Shown here piece by piece: positions 15,908 to 24,233 of a stretch of DNA of 38,277 nucleotides; within the stretch, counting starts at the first letter, position 1, and every line of letters starts with the position of its first letter. This DNA is from Chloroflexota bacterium (GTDB lineage Bacteria > Chloroflexota > Dehalococcoidia > Lucifugimonadales > GCA-002723415): positions 1-38,277 of the forward strand of contig PBOA01000027.1 of NCBI GenBank assembly GCA_002723415.1. Direction: 5' to 3'. The translations under genes and the position numbers were made by a program. The notes beneath the pieces are model-generated. The model did no database searches and was not told the origin of the DNA. It saw nothing but the letters and a program-made list of their open reading frames with translations.

Positions 15908-16204
15908 ATGAGCTATATTTTTTATGTCCTTGCTTTGATGATTTTTTCTGTTAATTTACTTTCTCTGGTGTTTTTGTTTATTGATAAACGTTTTGCTTTA
16001 AAAGGATATAGAAGGGTTCCAGAGAAGTATTTTTTTAGTTTAGCATTAATTGGAGGATGGATATTTGGTCTATTAACAATAAATGCTATTAGACATAAGA
16101 ATAGAAAAAGAGAATTCTTAGTTAAATATTATAGTTGTTTATTTGCATCAGTTATATTATTTACAACCTTAATTTATTTAATAAGTAGGTTTCTTAATAT
16201 ATAA
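15908..16204 (+). CDS. DUF1294 family small membrane protein
   Basis: The 98-residue protein has three hydrophobic segments (about 3-24, 42-60 and 75-94). The DUF1294 pattern is clear: FIDKRFALKGYRRVPEKYFF, then LALIGGWIFGLLTINAIRHK with the usual R-H-K basic end and a Phe a few residues later. The family has no known function. No ribosome site is visible; it follows the third lipoprotein gene by 16 bases. Confidence 0.8.
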   Translation: MSYIFYVLALMIFSVNLLSLVFLFIDKRFALKGYRRVPEKYFFSLALIGGWIFGLLTINAIRHKNRKREFLVKYYSCLFASVILFTTLIYLISRFLNI

Positions 16205-16265
16205 ACTTTACTATGTTTATATATGAGGATAATATATCTGTTAAACATTAAATGGAAGGTTTAAG

Positions 16266-17078
16266 ATGTCTGATTTACATATAAAGATCGAAAATTGGAT
16301 TAACTCACAATTTGATGAAAACATTTCTGGTTTAGGAGATGATAAATATGTTGTCGTACGATCAGATAATAAATTTTTAAAAAATAAGCAAATTTGGGTT
16401 ATTAAATATATAAAATCGACAATAATATTTTCTCAAAATAAATGGGTTTCTGATTTAGAGCATTTTATTACCAATATGGATAAAGAAATGCTTTTTTCTA
16501 TTTATGGGGCATTTGAGTTGGGACGAGTGTTAAGTAAAGATAAAATTAGAATTAATGGTCCTTCTTATTATTTATTTGGAGATAGAGATAATTGTAATTT
16601 AGAAGTTGATCCTAGAGCTTTTGTCGCTAGTAGAGAAGAAATGGAATCATTAGATAAAGAAATTTTTTGGCATTGCGACATTGACAATGCTGTATCGGGA
16701 CTTGCAGTTAAAAATAACGGTCAAATTTCTGCTTTAGCAACTATTGTAGATGAAGGAGAAGGTGTTTATGAAATTGGAATGGAAGTTCATAGAGATTCAC
16801 AAGGCTTAGGTATGGGGAAGGCTGTAGTAAATGCAGCAGTACAATGGATATTAAATGTAGGAGGAATTCCTCTTGCAACAGTAGGTCCTTTTAATGTGCC
16901 TTCTGCTAGAACACTTAGATCAGTGGGATTAAAGTATTATATGATGGATATGTCGGGAGAATTTGGGGAATTCATTGTTCCTCCACAAGCACTTGGTACT
17001 CCTGTAAAGAATATGGATATATATAATTTGTACCCTGATTGGGCGATGAATAATTTGATTAAATCGAAGATAAGATAA
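16266..17078 (+). CDS. GNAT acetyltransferase with unrecognised N-terminal domain
   Basis: The 270-residue protein has a C-terminal GNAT fold. The strand GVYEIGMEVHRDSQGLGMGKAV (about 164-186) contains the acetyl-CoA pyrophosphate loop Q-G-L-G-M-G. Helix AVQWILNVGGIPLATVGPFNVPSARTLRSVGL follows, with the N-x-x-S-x-x-x-x-x-x-x-G-L signature of GNAT motif B. Residues 1-115 do not match a domain I know and may bind the substrate. GGAAGG before the ATG supports the start. Acceptor unknown. It stands alone, 61 bases after the DUF1294 gene. Confidence 0.75.
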   Translation: MSDLHIKIENWINSQFDENISGLGDDKYVVVRSDNKFLKNKQIWVIKYIKSTIIFSQNKWVSDLEHFITNMDKEMLFSIYGAFELGRVLSKDKIRINGPSYYLFGDRDNCNLEVDPRAFVASREEMESLDKEIFWHCDIDNAVSGLAVKNNGQISALATIVDEGEGVYEIGMEVHRDSQGLGMGKAVVNAAVQWILNVGGIPLATVGPFNVPSARTLRSVGLKYYMMDMSGEFGEFIVPPQALGTPVKNMDIYNLYPDWAMNNLIKSKIR

Positions 17079-17142
17079 ATATAATTTATTTCGTTGTTTT
17101 ATAGAAATGTCATGTTAAAAATGATTTTAAGGAGGGATTCAT

Positions 17143-17562
17143 ATGAAAATATTTAACCCTAGGTTTTGGTTAATTATTTTTGGTCTAGCTAATCTATTGT
17201 TTGGAGCTATGCTATACTATGTTTCAGAAGACGCTGCAGCGAATTTAGCAAGTGAATTAGGCAGTGATTTGTCTGATTCTGTTTTACTTTTATTTGCTGA
17301 AAATATGCATGAAGCCCTAGGGGTAGTTTGGGCTGCTTGGGGTGCATTTACATTAGCTGCTGGCATAAGAAATAAAGGTGCAAATGCAAAAGGACCAGCT
17401 GTTTTGGCAGCAATGATAGGCATTGTAGTTCAAGCACATCATTCATCACAAATTATTGCTGACGAACTACCAGTAGGATACACTGATGTTGTAATTAGTT
17501 TGGTGTTAATAGTCTTTCTTTTGATTTCTGGAATAACTTATAAAGATAAAATACAGAGTTAA
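17143..17562 (+). CDS. Unrecognised four-helix membrane protein
   Basis: The 139-residue protein has hydrophobic segments at about 8-27, 57-74, 85-105 and 112-130. Between the first two lies an Asp/Ser/Leu loop (ELGSDLSDSVLLLFAEN). HEALGVVWAAWG and VQAHHSSQII place several His near the membrane surface. A strong AAGGAGG precedes the ATG. The glutaredoxin-like gene starts five bases after the stop. I do not recognise the family; DoxX- or DUF4345-like proteins look similar. Confidence 0.65.
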   Translation: MKIFNPRFWLIIFGLANLLFGAMLYYVSEDAAANLASELGSDLSDSVLLLFAENMHEALGVVWAAWGAFTLAAGIRNKGANAKGPAVLAAMIGIVVQAHHSSQIIADELPVGYTDVVISLVLIVFLLISGITYKDKIQS

Positions 17563-17567
17563 TTTTA

Positions 17568-17807
17568 GTGGATAATATTGTTAAAATATATACTTCGACA
17601 GGCTGTAAACCATGTGATATGGTGAAAAATTTTTTTTATGAAAAAGGAATTGAATATATAGAACACAATATATCCGTAGAACAAGAATCTTTGGAATTTT
17701 TATTAAATAAAGGTTTAATGAGTACCCCAGTAACTTTTGTTGGAGACAATTTTGTTGTAGGTTATAATAGATCTAAACTTGAATTAATATTAAATAATAT
17801 TAACTAA
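17568..17807 (+). CDS. Glutaredoxin-like protein (NrdH/Grx family)
   Basis: The 79-residue protein has the glutaredoxin fold: strand IVKIYTSTGC, the redox motif C13-K-P-C16, helix DMVKNFFYEKG, the strand pair IEYIEHNIS, and the cis-proline segment MSTPVTFVGDNFVVGYN with T-P and the glycine-rich end. It should reduce disulfides in the cytoplasm, perhaps for ribonucleotide reductase (NrdH-like), although no nrd genes are present. The frame opens with GTG five bases after the previous stop; no ATG fits. Most similar proteins are 75-85 residues, so it is complete. Confidence 0.82.
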   Translation: MDNIVKIYTSTGCKPCDMVKNFFYEKGIEYIEHNISVEQESLEFLLNKGLMSTPVTFVGDNFVVGYNRSKLELILNNIN

Positions 17808-17829
17808 AATGCTAAAATACTGATATAAT
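17800..17829 (+). promoter_or_regulatory. Promoter for tRNA-Asp
   Basis: A perfect TATAAT (17824-17829) lies 17 bases before the tRNA, with TTAACT (17800-17805) 18 bases upstream as a partial -35. Transcription would begin near 17836 and may continue into glnS, 30 bases after the tRNA. Confidence 0.4.
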
Positions 17830-17846
17830 ATTTGACAATACTCTAT

Positions 17847-17923
17847 GGCCCCGTGGTGTAGCGGTTTAACATACTGGCCTGTCAAGCCAGAGATCGCCGG
17901 TTCAAATCCGGTCGGGGTCGCCA
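17847..17923 (+). tRNA. tRNA-Asp (anticodon GTC), CCA encoded
   Basis: The sequence folds as a full cloverleaf. The acceptor arms GGCCCCG (17847-17853) and CGGGGTC (17913-17919) pair with one G-T wobble. The anticodon stem CTGGC/GCCAG encloses the loop CTGTCAA with anticodon GTC at 17881-17883. The T arm contains GTTCAAATC. The discriminator is G and CCA is encoded (17921-17923). It lies directly upstream of glnS. Confidence 0.95.
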
Positions 17924-17953
17924 CTATTTTACCTAGGGATTTTAAAGTTATAT

Positions 17954-19636
17954 ATGAATAACACTAATAAAGATGATAATTTAGAAAATACTGAAGACTT
18001 TATTCGCGAAATTATATCTAAAGATTTATTAGAAGGTAAATATAATCAAATAATTACTCGTTTTCCCCCGGAGCCTAATGGTTATATGCATATTGGGCAT
18101 GCAAAGTCTGCTTTTGTAAATTTTAGTTTAGCATCTGAAAATAATGGTAAATGTAATCTTAGATTTGATGATACAAATCCATCAAAAGAAGAAGAAGAGT
18201 TTATTCATGCTTTTGAAAAAGATTTAAAATGGCTTGGATTTGATTATGGACATAAAGCATATTATTCATCAGATTATTTTAATCAATTATATTCTTATGC
18301 TATAAAGCTTATTAAATTGGGGTTAGCTTATGTATGTGATTTAAGCCAAGATGAGATTAGAGAATATAGAGGAACTTTAACTTCAAAAGGTAAGAATAGT
18401 CCTTTTAGGGATAGAGCTGTAGAGGAAAATTTAGATTTATTTGATCAAATGAAAAAGGGGAGATTTGAAAATGGATCTAGAGTATTAAGAGCAAAAATTG
18501 ATATGAGTTCTGGTAATTTAAATTTAAGAGACCCAGTTATTTATAGAATAATGAAAATTAAGCATCATAGAACTGATTATAAATGGTGCATATATCCAAC
18601 ATATGATTTTGCACATGGACAATCTGATTCATTAGAAAAAATTACTCATTCAATTTGTACTGTAGAATTTGAGGATCATAGGCCTCTATATAATTGGTTT
18701 ATTGATAAATTAGATATATACCCTTCAAAACAAATTGAATTTGCACGATTAAATTTGAGTGGTACTGTAATGAGTAAGCGGAAATTATCTGAATTAGTTG
18801 TGTCTAATAAGGTGAATGGATGGGATGATCCAAGAATGCCTACTATTTCTGGTATGAGAAGAAGAGGTTATCCATCTGAAGCTATATTGGATTTTTGTAA
18901 AAGAACTAGTATTACTAAAAGAAAAAATGTTGTTGACTTATCATTATTAGAACATTGTGTGCGCGAGAATTTGAATAAATCTGCTTATAGAGTTATGGCA
19001 GTATTGAATCCTATAAAAGTTGTTATAAAAAATTACCCAGATGACTTGGTAGAAGAGATTGATGCTTTAAATAATCCAGAAGATCTTTCTGCGCATTCAA
19101 GAAAAGTTCCATTTTCTAAAGAAATATATATTGAAAGAGATGATTTTGCTGAAATACCTCCTCCTAAATTTTATCGCTTAACTATAGGGAAAGAAGTGAG
19201 ATTAAGATATGCATATATAATAAAATGTGTTGATGTGATTAAAAATGAAAGAGGAGAGGTTATAGAAATTCATTGTGAATATGATCCCAATAGTCGTGGT
19301 GGTAAGTCTGCAGATGGACGAAAGGTAAAGGGTACAATTCATTGGGTATCTGCATTACAATCTTCTACTGCTGAGATTAGAATATATGATAAATTAATTT
19401 CAGAAGAAGTTATTGATGAAAATGATATAGATAATATTCAATTAAATCCAAACTCCATCAAGGTTTTGAAAAATTGTCCTATAGAGATTAGTTTAAGCAA
19501 AGCGTCTGAAGAAGTACATTATCAATTTGAAAGATTAGGGTATTTTATATTAGATTCAAAAGATACTAAACTTGAGCATTTAGTTTTTAACAGAACTGTT
19601 TCTTTAAGAGATTCCTGGAATAAGCAAAAAACATGA
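17954..19636 (+). CDS. glnS: Glutaminyl-tRNA synthetase
   Basis: The 560-residue class I synthetase joins glutamine to tRNA-Gln using [20 protein letters not shown] (37-53) holds the HIGH signature, and [33 protein letters not shown] and [11 protein letters not shown] (the KMSKS-type loop at 272-276) are family hallmarks. [17 protein letters not shown] distinguishes GlnRS/GluRS class enzymes. The C-terminal beta-barrel anticodon domain follows from about 340. Length matches E. coli GlnRS (about 554); there is no YqeY extension. No clear ribosome site precedes the ATG; it follows the tRNA-Asp by 30 bases. Having GlnRS implies direct Gln-tRNA charging rather than only GatCAB. Confidence 0.95.
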   Translation: MNNTNKDDNLENTEDFIREIISKDLLEGKYNQIITRFPPEPNGYMHIGHAKSAFVNFSLASENNGKCNLRFDDTNPSKEEEEFIHAFEKDLKWLGFDYGHKAYYSSDYFNQLYSYAIKLIKLGLAYVCDLSQDEIREYRGTLTSKGKNSPFRDRAVEENLDLFDQMKKGRFENGSRVLRAKIDMSSGNLNLRDPVIYRIMKIKHHRTDYKWCIYPTYDFAHGQSDSLEKITHSICTVEFEDHRPLYNWFIDKLDIYPSKQIEFARLNLSGTVMSKRKLSELVVSNKVNGWDDPRMPTISGMRRRGYPSEAILDFCKRTSITKRKNVVDLSLLEHCVRENLNKSAYRVMAVLNPIKVVIKNYPDDLVEEIDALNNPEDLSAHSRKVPFSKEIYIERDDFAEIPPPKFYRLTIGKEVRLRYAYIIKCVDVIKNERGEVIEIHCEYDPNSRGGKSADGRKVKGTIHWVSALQSSTAEIRIYDKLISEEVIDENDIDNIQLNPNSIKVLKNCPIEISLSKASEEVHYQFERLGYFILDSKDTKLEHLVFNRTVSLRDSWNKQKT

Positions 19637-19663
19637 TTGATTTTTTTAGAGGATATTCTTTAT

Positions 19664-20596
19664 ATGAAAAAGCCTATATTAGTTTTAGCTGGTGGGGTAG
19701 GGGGTTCTAAATTAATAAAGGGTCTTGCCTCAATTTATAAACCAGAAGATATATTTTTTATTATTAATACTGGTGATGATGAAGACTTTTATGGATTACA
19801 TGTTTCTCCTGATTTAGATACCGTGATGTATGTCTTATCTGATTTAATTAATTCAGAAACTGGCTGGGGGATTAAAGATGATTCTTTCGAAGTGCTTTCA
19901 TCTTTAAAAGGCCTAGGAACAGATGATTGGTTTAAGATTGGAGATAAAGATTTTGCAACTCATATTTATCGTTCACATTTATTAAATAAAGGGATCTCTT
20001 TATCATTAATAACTGATGAATTGAGCAAGCAATTAGGTATTAAGCATTCTATAATTCCTATGTCGGATGATAAATTATCTACCAGAATTTTAACTATTGA
20101 TGGAAAAGAGTTGTCATTTCAAGAGTATTTTGTGAAGTATAGGAGTAACCCAAAAGTAAAAGATTTTATTTTTAATGGAAGGGATTTAGCTAATTTATCG
20201 ACAGGGTTTAAGCATGCTTTAGATGTTTGTAATTCAATTATTATTTGCCCTTCTAACCCATTTTTAAGTATTTACCCAATTCTTAGATTAGGGGATGTAT
20301 TAGAACAAATAAACAAATTTAAAGGTACAAAAATTGTTGTATCTCCAATAGTTGATGGTAAAGCTATAAAAGGTCCTGCTGCAAAAATTATGAATGAATT
20401 AGGATATGAGGCTTCTAGTATTGGAATAGCAGAAATATATAAGGGAATTTGTAATTCGATAGTTATTGATAACCTTGATATGGAAAATAAATCTATTATT
20501 CAAAGTATGGGTTATAGAGTCGAGGTGTTTGATACAATGATGGTTGATTTACAAAAAAAAATTAATCTCGCAAAATTTTTAGAATATCAATTTTAA
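19664..20596 (+). CDS. cofD: 2-phospho-L-lactate/PEP transferase of F420 synthesis (CofD/FbiA)
   Basis: The 310-residue protein transfers the phospholactyl or enolpyruvyl group from the GDP-activated donor to Fo in coenzyme F420 synthesis. The family signatures are clear: ILVLAGGVGGSKLIKGL near residue 5, IINTGDDEDFYGLHVSPDLDTVMY, STRILT, IICPSNPFLSIYP and VDGKAIKGPAAKIM. The open frame continues nine codons upstream to a TTG, but AGAGGAT before the ATG at 19664 and the family start (KKPILVLAGG) favour 19664. In bacteria the donor is usually derived from PEP, which then needs FbiB reduction. CofC follows after 17 bases. Confidence 0.93.
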   Translation: MKKPILVLAGGVGGSKLIKGLASIYKPEDIFFIINTGDDEDFYGLHVSPDLDTVMYVLSDLINSETGWGIKDDSFEVLSSLKGLGTDDWFKIGDKDFATHIYRSHLLNKGISLSLITDELSKQLGIKHSIIPMSDDKLSTRILTIDGKELSFQEYFVKYRSNPKVKDFIFNGRDLANLSTGFKHALDVCNSIIICPSNPFLSIYPILRLGDVLEQINKFKGTKIVVSPIVDGKAIKGPAAKIMNELGYEASSIGIAEIYKGICNSIVIDNLDMENKSIIQSMGYRVEVFDTMMVDLQKKINLAKFLEYQF

Positions 20597-20613
20597 ATTA
20601 TAATAGGTAATTT

Positions 20614-21261
20614 ATGAATTTATCCGATTTTGTAATTATCGTACCAATTAAATCATTGGATTTGGCAAAATCCAGGTTGAAGTACCACATTACTGAAAAA
20701 GAAAGATTTAATATAATAATTAATATGTTTTTAGGAGTTTTGAAGGCTTCAAAAAAATCTTTATCTAAAGAAGTATGGATTATATGTAAAGATAAAATAT
20801 TTAAAGATATTTGTGATTTTTTTAATGTTAGATGGATTGAGGATGAAGGTTATGGTTTAAATATAATATTGAATGATCTATTTTTAGATGCATTTAAAAA
20901 GCAATTGACACCTATTTACATTCCTTCTGATTTGCCATTTATAACTGCTAAAAATATAAATCAGGCTATAAATTTATCTAATAATGGAAAGAATTTTGTT
21001 TTTTCTCCTGCTTTTGATGGTAAAGGAACAAACTTGATTATATCTCCAATTTTGTCCAATTTTTCAATAAAATTAGGAGATAATAGTTTAATAAAGCATA
21101 CAGAACAAGTTTTTAAATTAAATTCAAGCTTCAATTATTGCAAGGAAGATGGGTTGATATATGACTTGGATACTTTAGATGGTTTAAATTTGTTTAGTAA
21201 AAATAGGCCAGACATTATTGATAACCTGAAGAAAGATATTTTTCAGAATTATGCGCAGTAA
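20614..21261 (+). CDS. cofC: 2-phospho-L-lactate/PEP guanylyltransferase (CofC/FbiD)
   Basis: The 215-residue nucleotidyltransferase activates phospholactate or PEP with GTP to give the donor used by CofD. VIIVPIKSLDLAKSRLKYHI matches the family start, with the G-x-x-K-x-R-L-like nucleotide loop altered to L-D-L-A-K-S-R-L. YIPSDLPFITAKNI has the Asp that binds metal, and FSPAFDGKGTNLIISP fits the conserved DGxGTN segment. AGGT precedes the ATG. Sequence alone does not tell me whether the substrate is phospholactate or PEP; the latter is expected in bacteria. Confidence 0.9.
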   Translation: MNLSDFVIIVPIKSLDLAKSRLKYHITEKERFNIIINMFLGVLKASKKSLSKEVWIICKDKIFKDICDFFNVRWIEDEGYGLNIILNDLFLDAFKKQLTPIYIPSDLPFITAKNINQAINLSNNGKNFVFSPAFDGKGTNLIISPILSNFSIKLGDNSLIKHTEQVFKLNSSFNYCKEDGLIYDLDTLDGLNLFSKNRPDIIDNLKKDIFQNYAQ

Positions 21262-21338
21262 AAAAATAATTAGTTTATTTATTATTTTATATCTGCAATG
21301 CTATAATAGATTTTATTAAAAACAATAGGAGATTTAAT

Positions 21339-22466
21339 TTGAGATTTGGATTATTTATGATGCCTTCTCATTCAATACGTGAGAATCCAACACTTGCCTT
21401 TGAAAGAGACTTGAAATTAATTGAATATATAGAGAGCCTTGGATTTGATGAATGTTGGATTGGAGAACATCATACTGGTGGATGGGAAAATATTCCTGCC
21501 CCAGATATATTTATTTCTGCAGCTGCAACAAGAACAAACAGGATAAGGCTTGGAACTGGCGCAATAGCATTGCCTTACCATCACCCGTTTCACATTGCAG
21601 AACGTATGGCTTTTCTTGACCATTTAACTTTAGGTCGTTTAGATTTTGGTTGTGCTCCTGGAATTTTAGGTTCAGATATAAAAATGTTTGATTTAGACCC
21701 CAAGGATTTAAGGCCTATGATGAATGAATCTCTAGATATAATATTAAAACTTTTTAACGAAAGAGGGGAAATTTTTTATAAAGGTAATTATTGGGATATT
21801 AAAGGAATGCAAATTCAAGTAAAACCATATCAAAATCCACATATGCCAATATATTGTGTGAGCTCAGGAAGTGGTAATAGTTTGAAAGTGGCATCTGAAA
21901 GGGGTTTGAATATTATTTCTGGTGCGTATACATTGCCTGGGACTATGAAATTAAATGAACAGTGGGACTTTTTTGAAAAGAATTCTTTGGAAAATGGATT
22001 TAATGCATCTAGGAAAGATTGGACAATAGGAAATGTCCCTATATATGTTTCGTCATCAAGGAAGCAAGCTTTAGAAGATATAAAAACAGGTGCAATGCAT
22101 GAAATAAGGAATTATACATTTAAGGCTGGAGCAAAATCTTCATTTGAAATATATCCTGGTCAAACTGTGGATGAAATAACAATTGAGCAAATTATTAAAC
22201 AGAGACGTTGGATTATTGGAGATCCTGATGAGTGTGTAGCTCAGATAAAAGAATTAGAAAAAGAAACAGGAGGTTTCGGGGGGCTATTATTATTGTCTAT
22301 AGAATGGACATCAGTTGAGAAATGGTATAAGTCTTTGGAATTATTTTCGAGATATGTTATTCCTCAATTTAACAATAGTCTTAATGGCCTAACTGACTCG
22401 TATGATCAAATGGTTAAAGATGAAACTTCGGGTAATCTTCCAAGTGGCAGAGTAAAAAAGAAATAG
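21339..22466 (+). CDS. LLM-class flavin-dependent oxidoreductase
   Basis: The 375-residue protein is a luciferase-like TIM barrel. LRFGLFMMPSH is the family start. LGFDECWIGEHHTG is the E-H motif near residue 42, followed by RIRLGTGAIALPYHHPFHIAERMAFLDHLTLGRLDFG, and the C-terminal PDECVAQIKELEKETGGFGGL. Enzymes of this family use FMN or F420; the adjacent cofC and cofD make F420 attractive here, but this is inference. The frame starts at TTG with AGGAG at the right distance. The substrate is unknown; monooxygenation or desulfonation is possible. The SDR gene follows after 22 bases. Confidence 0.85.
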   Translation: MRFGLFMMPSHSIRENPTLAFERDLKLIEYIESLGFDECWIGEHHTGGWENIPAPDIFISAAATRTNRIRLGTGAIALPYHHPFHIAERMAFLDHLTLGRLDFGCAPGILGSDIKMFDLDPKDLRPMMNESLDIILKLFNERGEIFYKGNYWDIKGMQIQVKPYQNPHMPIYCVSSGSGNSLKVASERGLNIISGAYTLPGTMKLNEQWDFFEKNSLENGFNASRKDWTIGNVPIYVSSSRKQALEDIKTGAMHEIRNYTFKAGAKSSFEIYPGQTVDEITIEQIIKQRRWIIGDPDECVAQIKELEKETGGFGGLLLLSIEWTSVEKWYKSLELFSRYVIPQFNNSLNGLTDSYDQMVKDETSGNLPSGRVKKK

Positions 22467-22488
22467 ATAATAATTTGGAGTAAATAAT

Positions 22489-23301
22489 ATGAAAGAACTT
22501 GATGGTAAAGTCGCAATAGTTACAGGAGCAGGTAGATTAAGAGGGATAGGAAGAGCAGCAGCTTTAGCTCTAGCAAATTTAGGGGCTAATGTAGTTGTAA
22601 CTGGTACAGGACGAAACCCAGACAGTTTTCCTGATGATGAAAAAGCTGTTAATTGGAGAGATATTGAAAGTACTGCTGAACAAATTGAAAATGTAGGAAG
22701 AAAGGCTTTGCCTGTTATTGCTGATGTTTCTTCCTTAAATGATGTAGAGAAACTTATAGACAAAACTTTAAATAAATTTGGAAGAATTGATATTTTAGTT
22801 AATAATGCTGCTTATGCTAGAGGTCCAGACAGAGTACCGTTATTAGATTTAGATCCAAAAGTTTTTCAAAAAGTATTAGATGTTAAAATAAATGGTACTT
22901 TTTATTGCAGTAAATTAGTGGCAAAAGTACTTATTGATCAAGGTCAAGGGGGGAAGATTGTTAACGTTTCCTCAGGTGCTGGTAAAAGTGGAAGTGCTCA
23001 GAATTTATCATATAATGCAGCTTGTTTTGCTCAAATTGGCATGACTCAGTCCTTAGCTCGCGAATTGGGGCCTCATGGTGTTAATGTGAATTGTGTGTGT
23101 CCAGGGGCTGTTGATACTTCAAGAGTTGATGATGTTAGTCAAACAGATGAATGGAGTAAAATTGCAAAAGGGTTGCCTATAGGGAGGACGGGTACTGATA
23201 AAGAAGTTGGAGGTTTTATTTCTTACCTTTGCACAGATGCTGCTTCTTGGATTCATGGGCAATCCATAAATTTAGATGGTGGGGGTATGATGGAGCATTG
23301 A
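22489..23301 (+). CDS. SDR-family oxidoreductase lacking the catalytic lysine
   Basis: The 270-residue short-chain dehydrogenase/reductase has a Rossmann fold. The NAD(P) loop is TGAGRLRGIG (12-21), with two more residues than the usual TGxxxGxG. Next are N-N-A (105-107), the K-I-N-G helix (N135), and the catalytic Ser in IVNVSSGAG and Tyr175. The lysine of YxxxK is replaced: Y175-N-A-A-C179 (codon TGT at 23023-23025). The tail CPGAVDTSR and INLDGGG are typical. A ribosome site GGAG precedes the ATG. It may bind substrate without normal proton relay, or use Cys differently. Substrate unknown; co-localisation with the LLM enzyme suggests a joint pathway. Confidence 0.85.
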   Translation: MKELDGKVAIVTGAGRLRGIGRAAALALANLGANVVVTGTGRNPDSFPDDEKAVNWRDIESTAEQIENVGRKALPVIADVSSLNDVEKLIDKTLNKFGRIDILVNNAAYARGPDRVPLLDLDPKVFQKVLDVKINGTFYCSKLVAKVLIDQGQGGKIVNVSSGAGKSGSAQNLSYNAACFAQIGMTQSLARELGPHGVNVNCVCPGAVDTSRVDDVSQTDEWSKIAKGLPIGRTGTDKEVGGFISYLCTDAASWIHGQSINLDGGGMMEH

Positions 23302-23308
23302 AGTAAAA

Positions 23309-23848
23309 TTAACATTTTTCAGGCTCTCCTATATAGGAGATTTGCCAGGTTCCTGCGGTATTTTTTAATTTTATTTGCTTCATGATCTTTTCATTGTCTT
23401 TTTCATTTATATAAAAGGTTATAGCCCAAACTTTAGGACAAATCATAAATGGTTCTGATAGGTTGGATATTTCAAATTTATTTTTTTTGTTAGTTGTGGA
23501 AATTATTTTATTTATTTCATCTTTCTTAATTATTTTGTAATCTTCTGTTAATAAAGATATAGCTATATCAGCATTTAAATTATTTATAGACTCCCAGTAT
23601 TTATTTACTATTTCAATTTGTTCCCATTCACGTATTTTGCGTGCCGTTAAAGGAGATTGCTTGGTAGTTTCAGATATTATAATATTTTGTTCATTTGGAA
23701 CTATATTTATAGATTCTTTCCACATTCCCAAGGTGGTAAATACCATAATTAGGATAATTGAGGCAGCTGTGATAATTCCAATAATAGATATAACTTTAAA
23801 TATAAAGAAAGTATCGAAGTTATTTTTTAGAATTTTGTAGAGATTCAT
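23309..23848 (-). CDS. Membrane-anchored unrecognised protein
   Basis: The 179-residue protein has a short basic start, one strong membrane helix at about 16-40 (FKVISIIGIITAASIILIMV) and a soluble domain after residue 45. That part looks like a small alpha-beta fold of the NTF2/SnoaL or DUF4878 kind: KYWESINNLNADIAISLLTEDY, then strands ending in WAITFYINEKD and GTWQISYIG. This is resemblance only. GGGGATT precedes the ATG. Its first 29 bases lie inside the end of the cupin gene, so the two are coupled. It converges on the SDR gene, seven bases apart. Confidence 0.65.
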   Translation of the reverse strand: MNLYKILKNNFDTFFIFKVISIIGIITAASIILIMVFTTLGMWKESINIVPNEQNIIISETTKQSPLTARKIREWEQIEIVNKYWESINNLNADIAISLLTEDYKIIKKDEINKIISTTNKKNKFEISNLSEPFMICPKVWAITFYINEKDNEKIMKQIKLKNTAGTWQISYIGEPEKC

Positions 23849-24206
23849 TAGGTAATCCCCATATTATGAACACTTTTAAAATAGAATTTCCAGTATTTTT
23901 AAATCCATGGTCTGTATTTGGGGGTATTAAAAATGTATCACCTGCATTTATAGTTACTTCCTCTTTGTTTATGTACATTATCCCACTTCCTTCAAGAAAA
24001 TAATAAAATTCTTCTAAAGGTGTATCTTCGTCTCCATGAGTATGATCCCCTTCGCTATCACCAGGGTTCAATGTCCAAATTTGCATTTTAATTGGTAAAG
24101 TTAGTTCTTTATCAAATAATGGACAAATCTTAAAAATTCCTTCTCCTTCATGATGCGCTGGATATTCGTAAGTATTACTTTTATCAGTTTGTTTATAATA
24201 GTTCAT
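23820..24206 (-). CDS. Single-domain cupin protein
   Basis: The 128-residue protein has a cupin barrel. Motif 1 is H55-T-H57 followed by E65/E66 (DHTHGDEDTPLEEFYYFLEG), with a slightly longer spacer than usual. Motif 2 is NAGDTFLIPPNTDHGFKNTG with H100. These four residues would bind one metal. Function is not fixed by the fold; isomerase, dioxygenase and binding roles all occur. It lies between the SelA-like gene (27 bases upstream) and the membrane-anchored protein (29-base overlap), so the three probably form one operon. Its ribosome site is weak. Confidence 0.82.
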   Translation of the reverse strand: MNYYKQTDKSNTYEYPAHHEGEGIFKICPLFDKELTLPIKMQIWTLNPGDSEGDHTHGDEDTPLEEFYYFLEGSGIMYINKEEVTINAGDTFLIPPNTDHGFKNTGNSILKVFIIWGLPNESLQNSKK

Positions 24207-24233
24207 TATATAATTAAGCGATCCTTTATTTAA

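Noticed and set aside
17832..17837. Perfect TTGACA just before tRNA-Asp
   Set aside because: It is only nine bases upstream of the tRNA, too close to act as its -35; the TATAAT at 17824 fits better.
17847..17923. tRNA-Asp as an integration site of a mobile element
   Set aside because: No integrase, no repeat of the tRNA 3' end, and core genes (glnS, cofD) follow directly.
19637..19663. Upstream TTG start for cofD
   Set aside because: Family start and the AGAGGAT ribosome site both point to the ATG at 19664.
23325..23340. Perfect 16-base palindrome, possible terminator between the convergent SDR and anchored-protein genes
   Set aside because: It lies inside the last codons of the anchored-protein gene and has no T tract on either strand, so it is not a standard intrinsic terminator.
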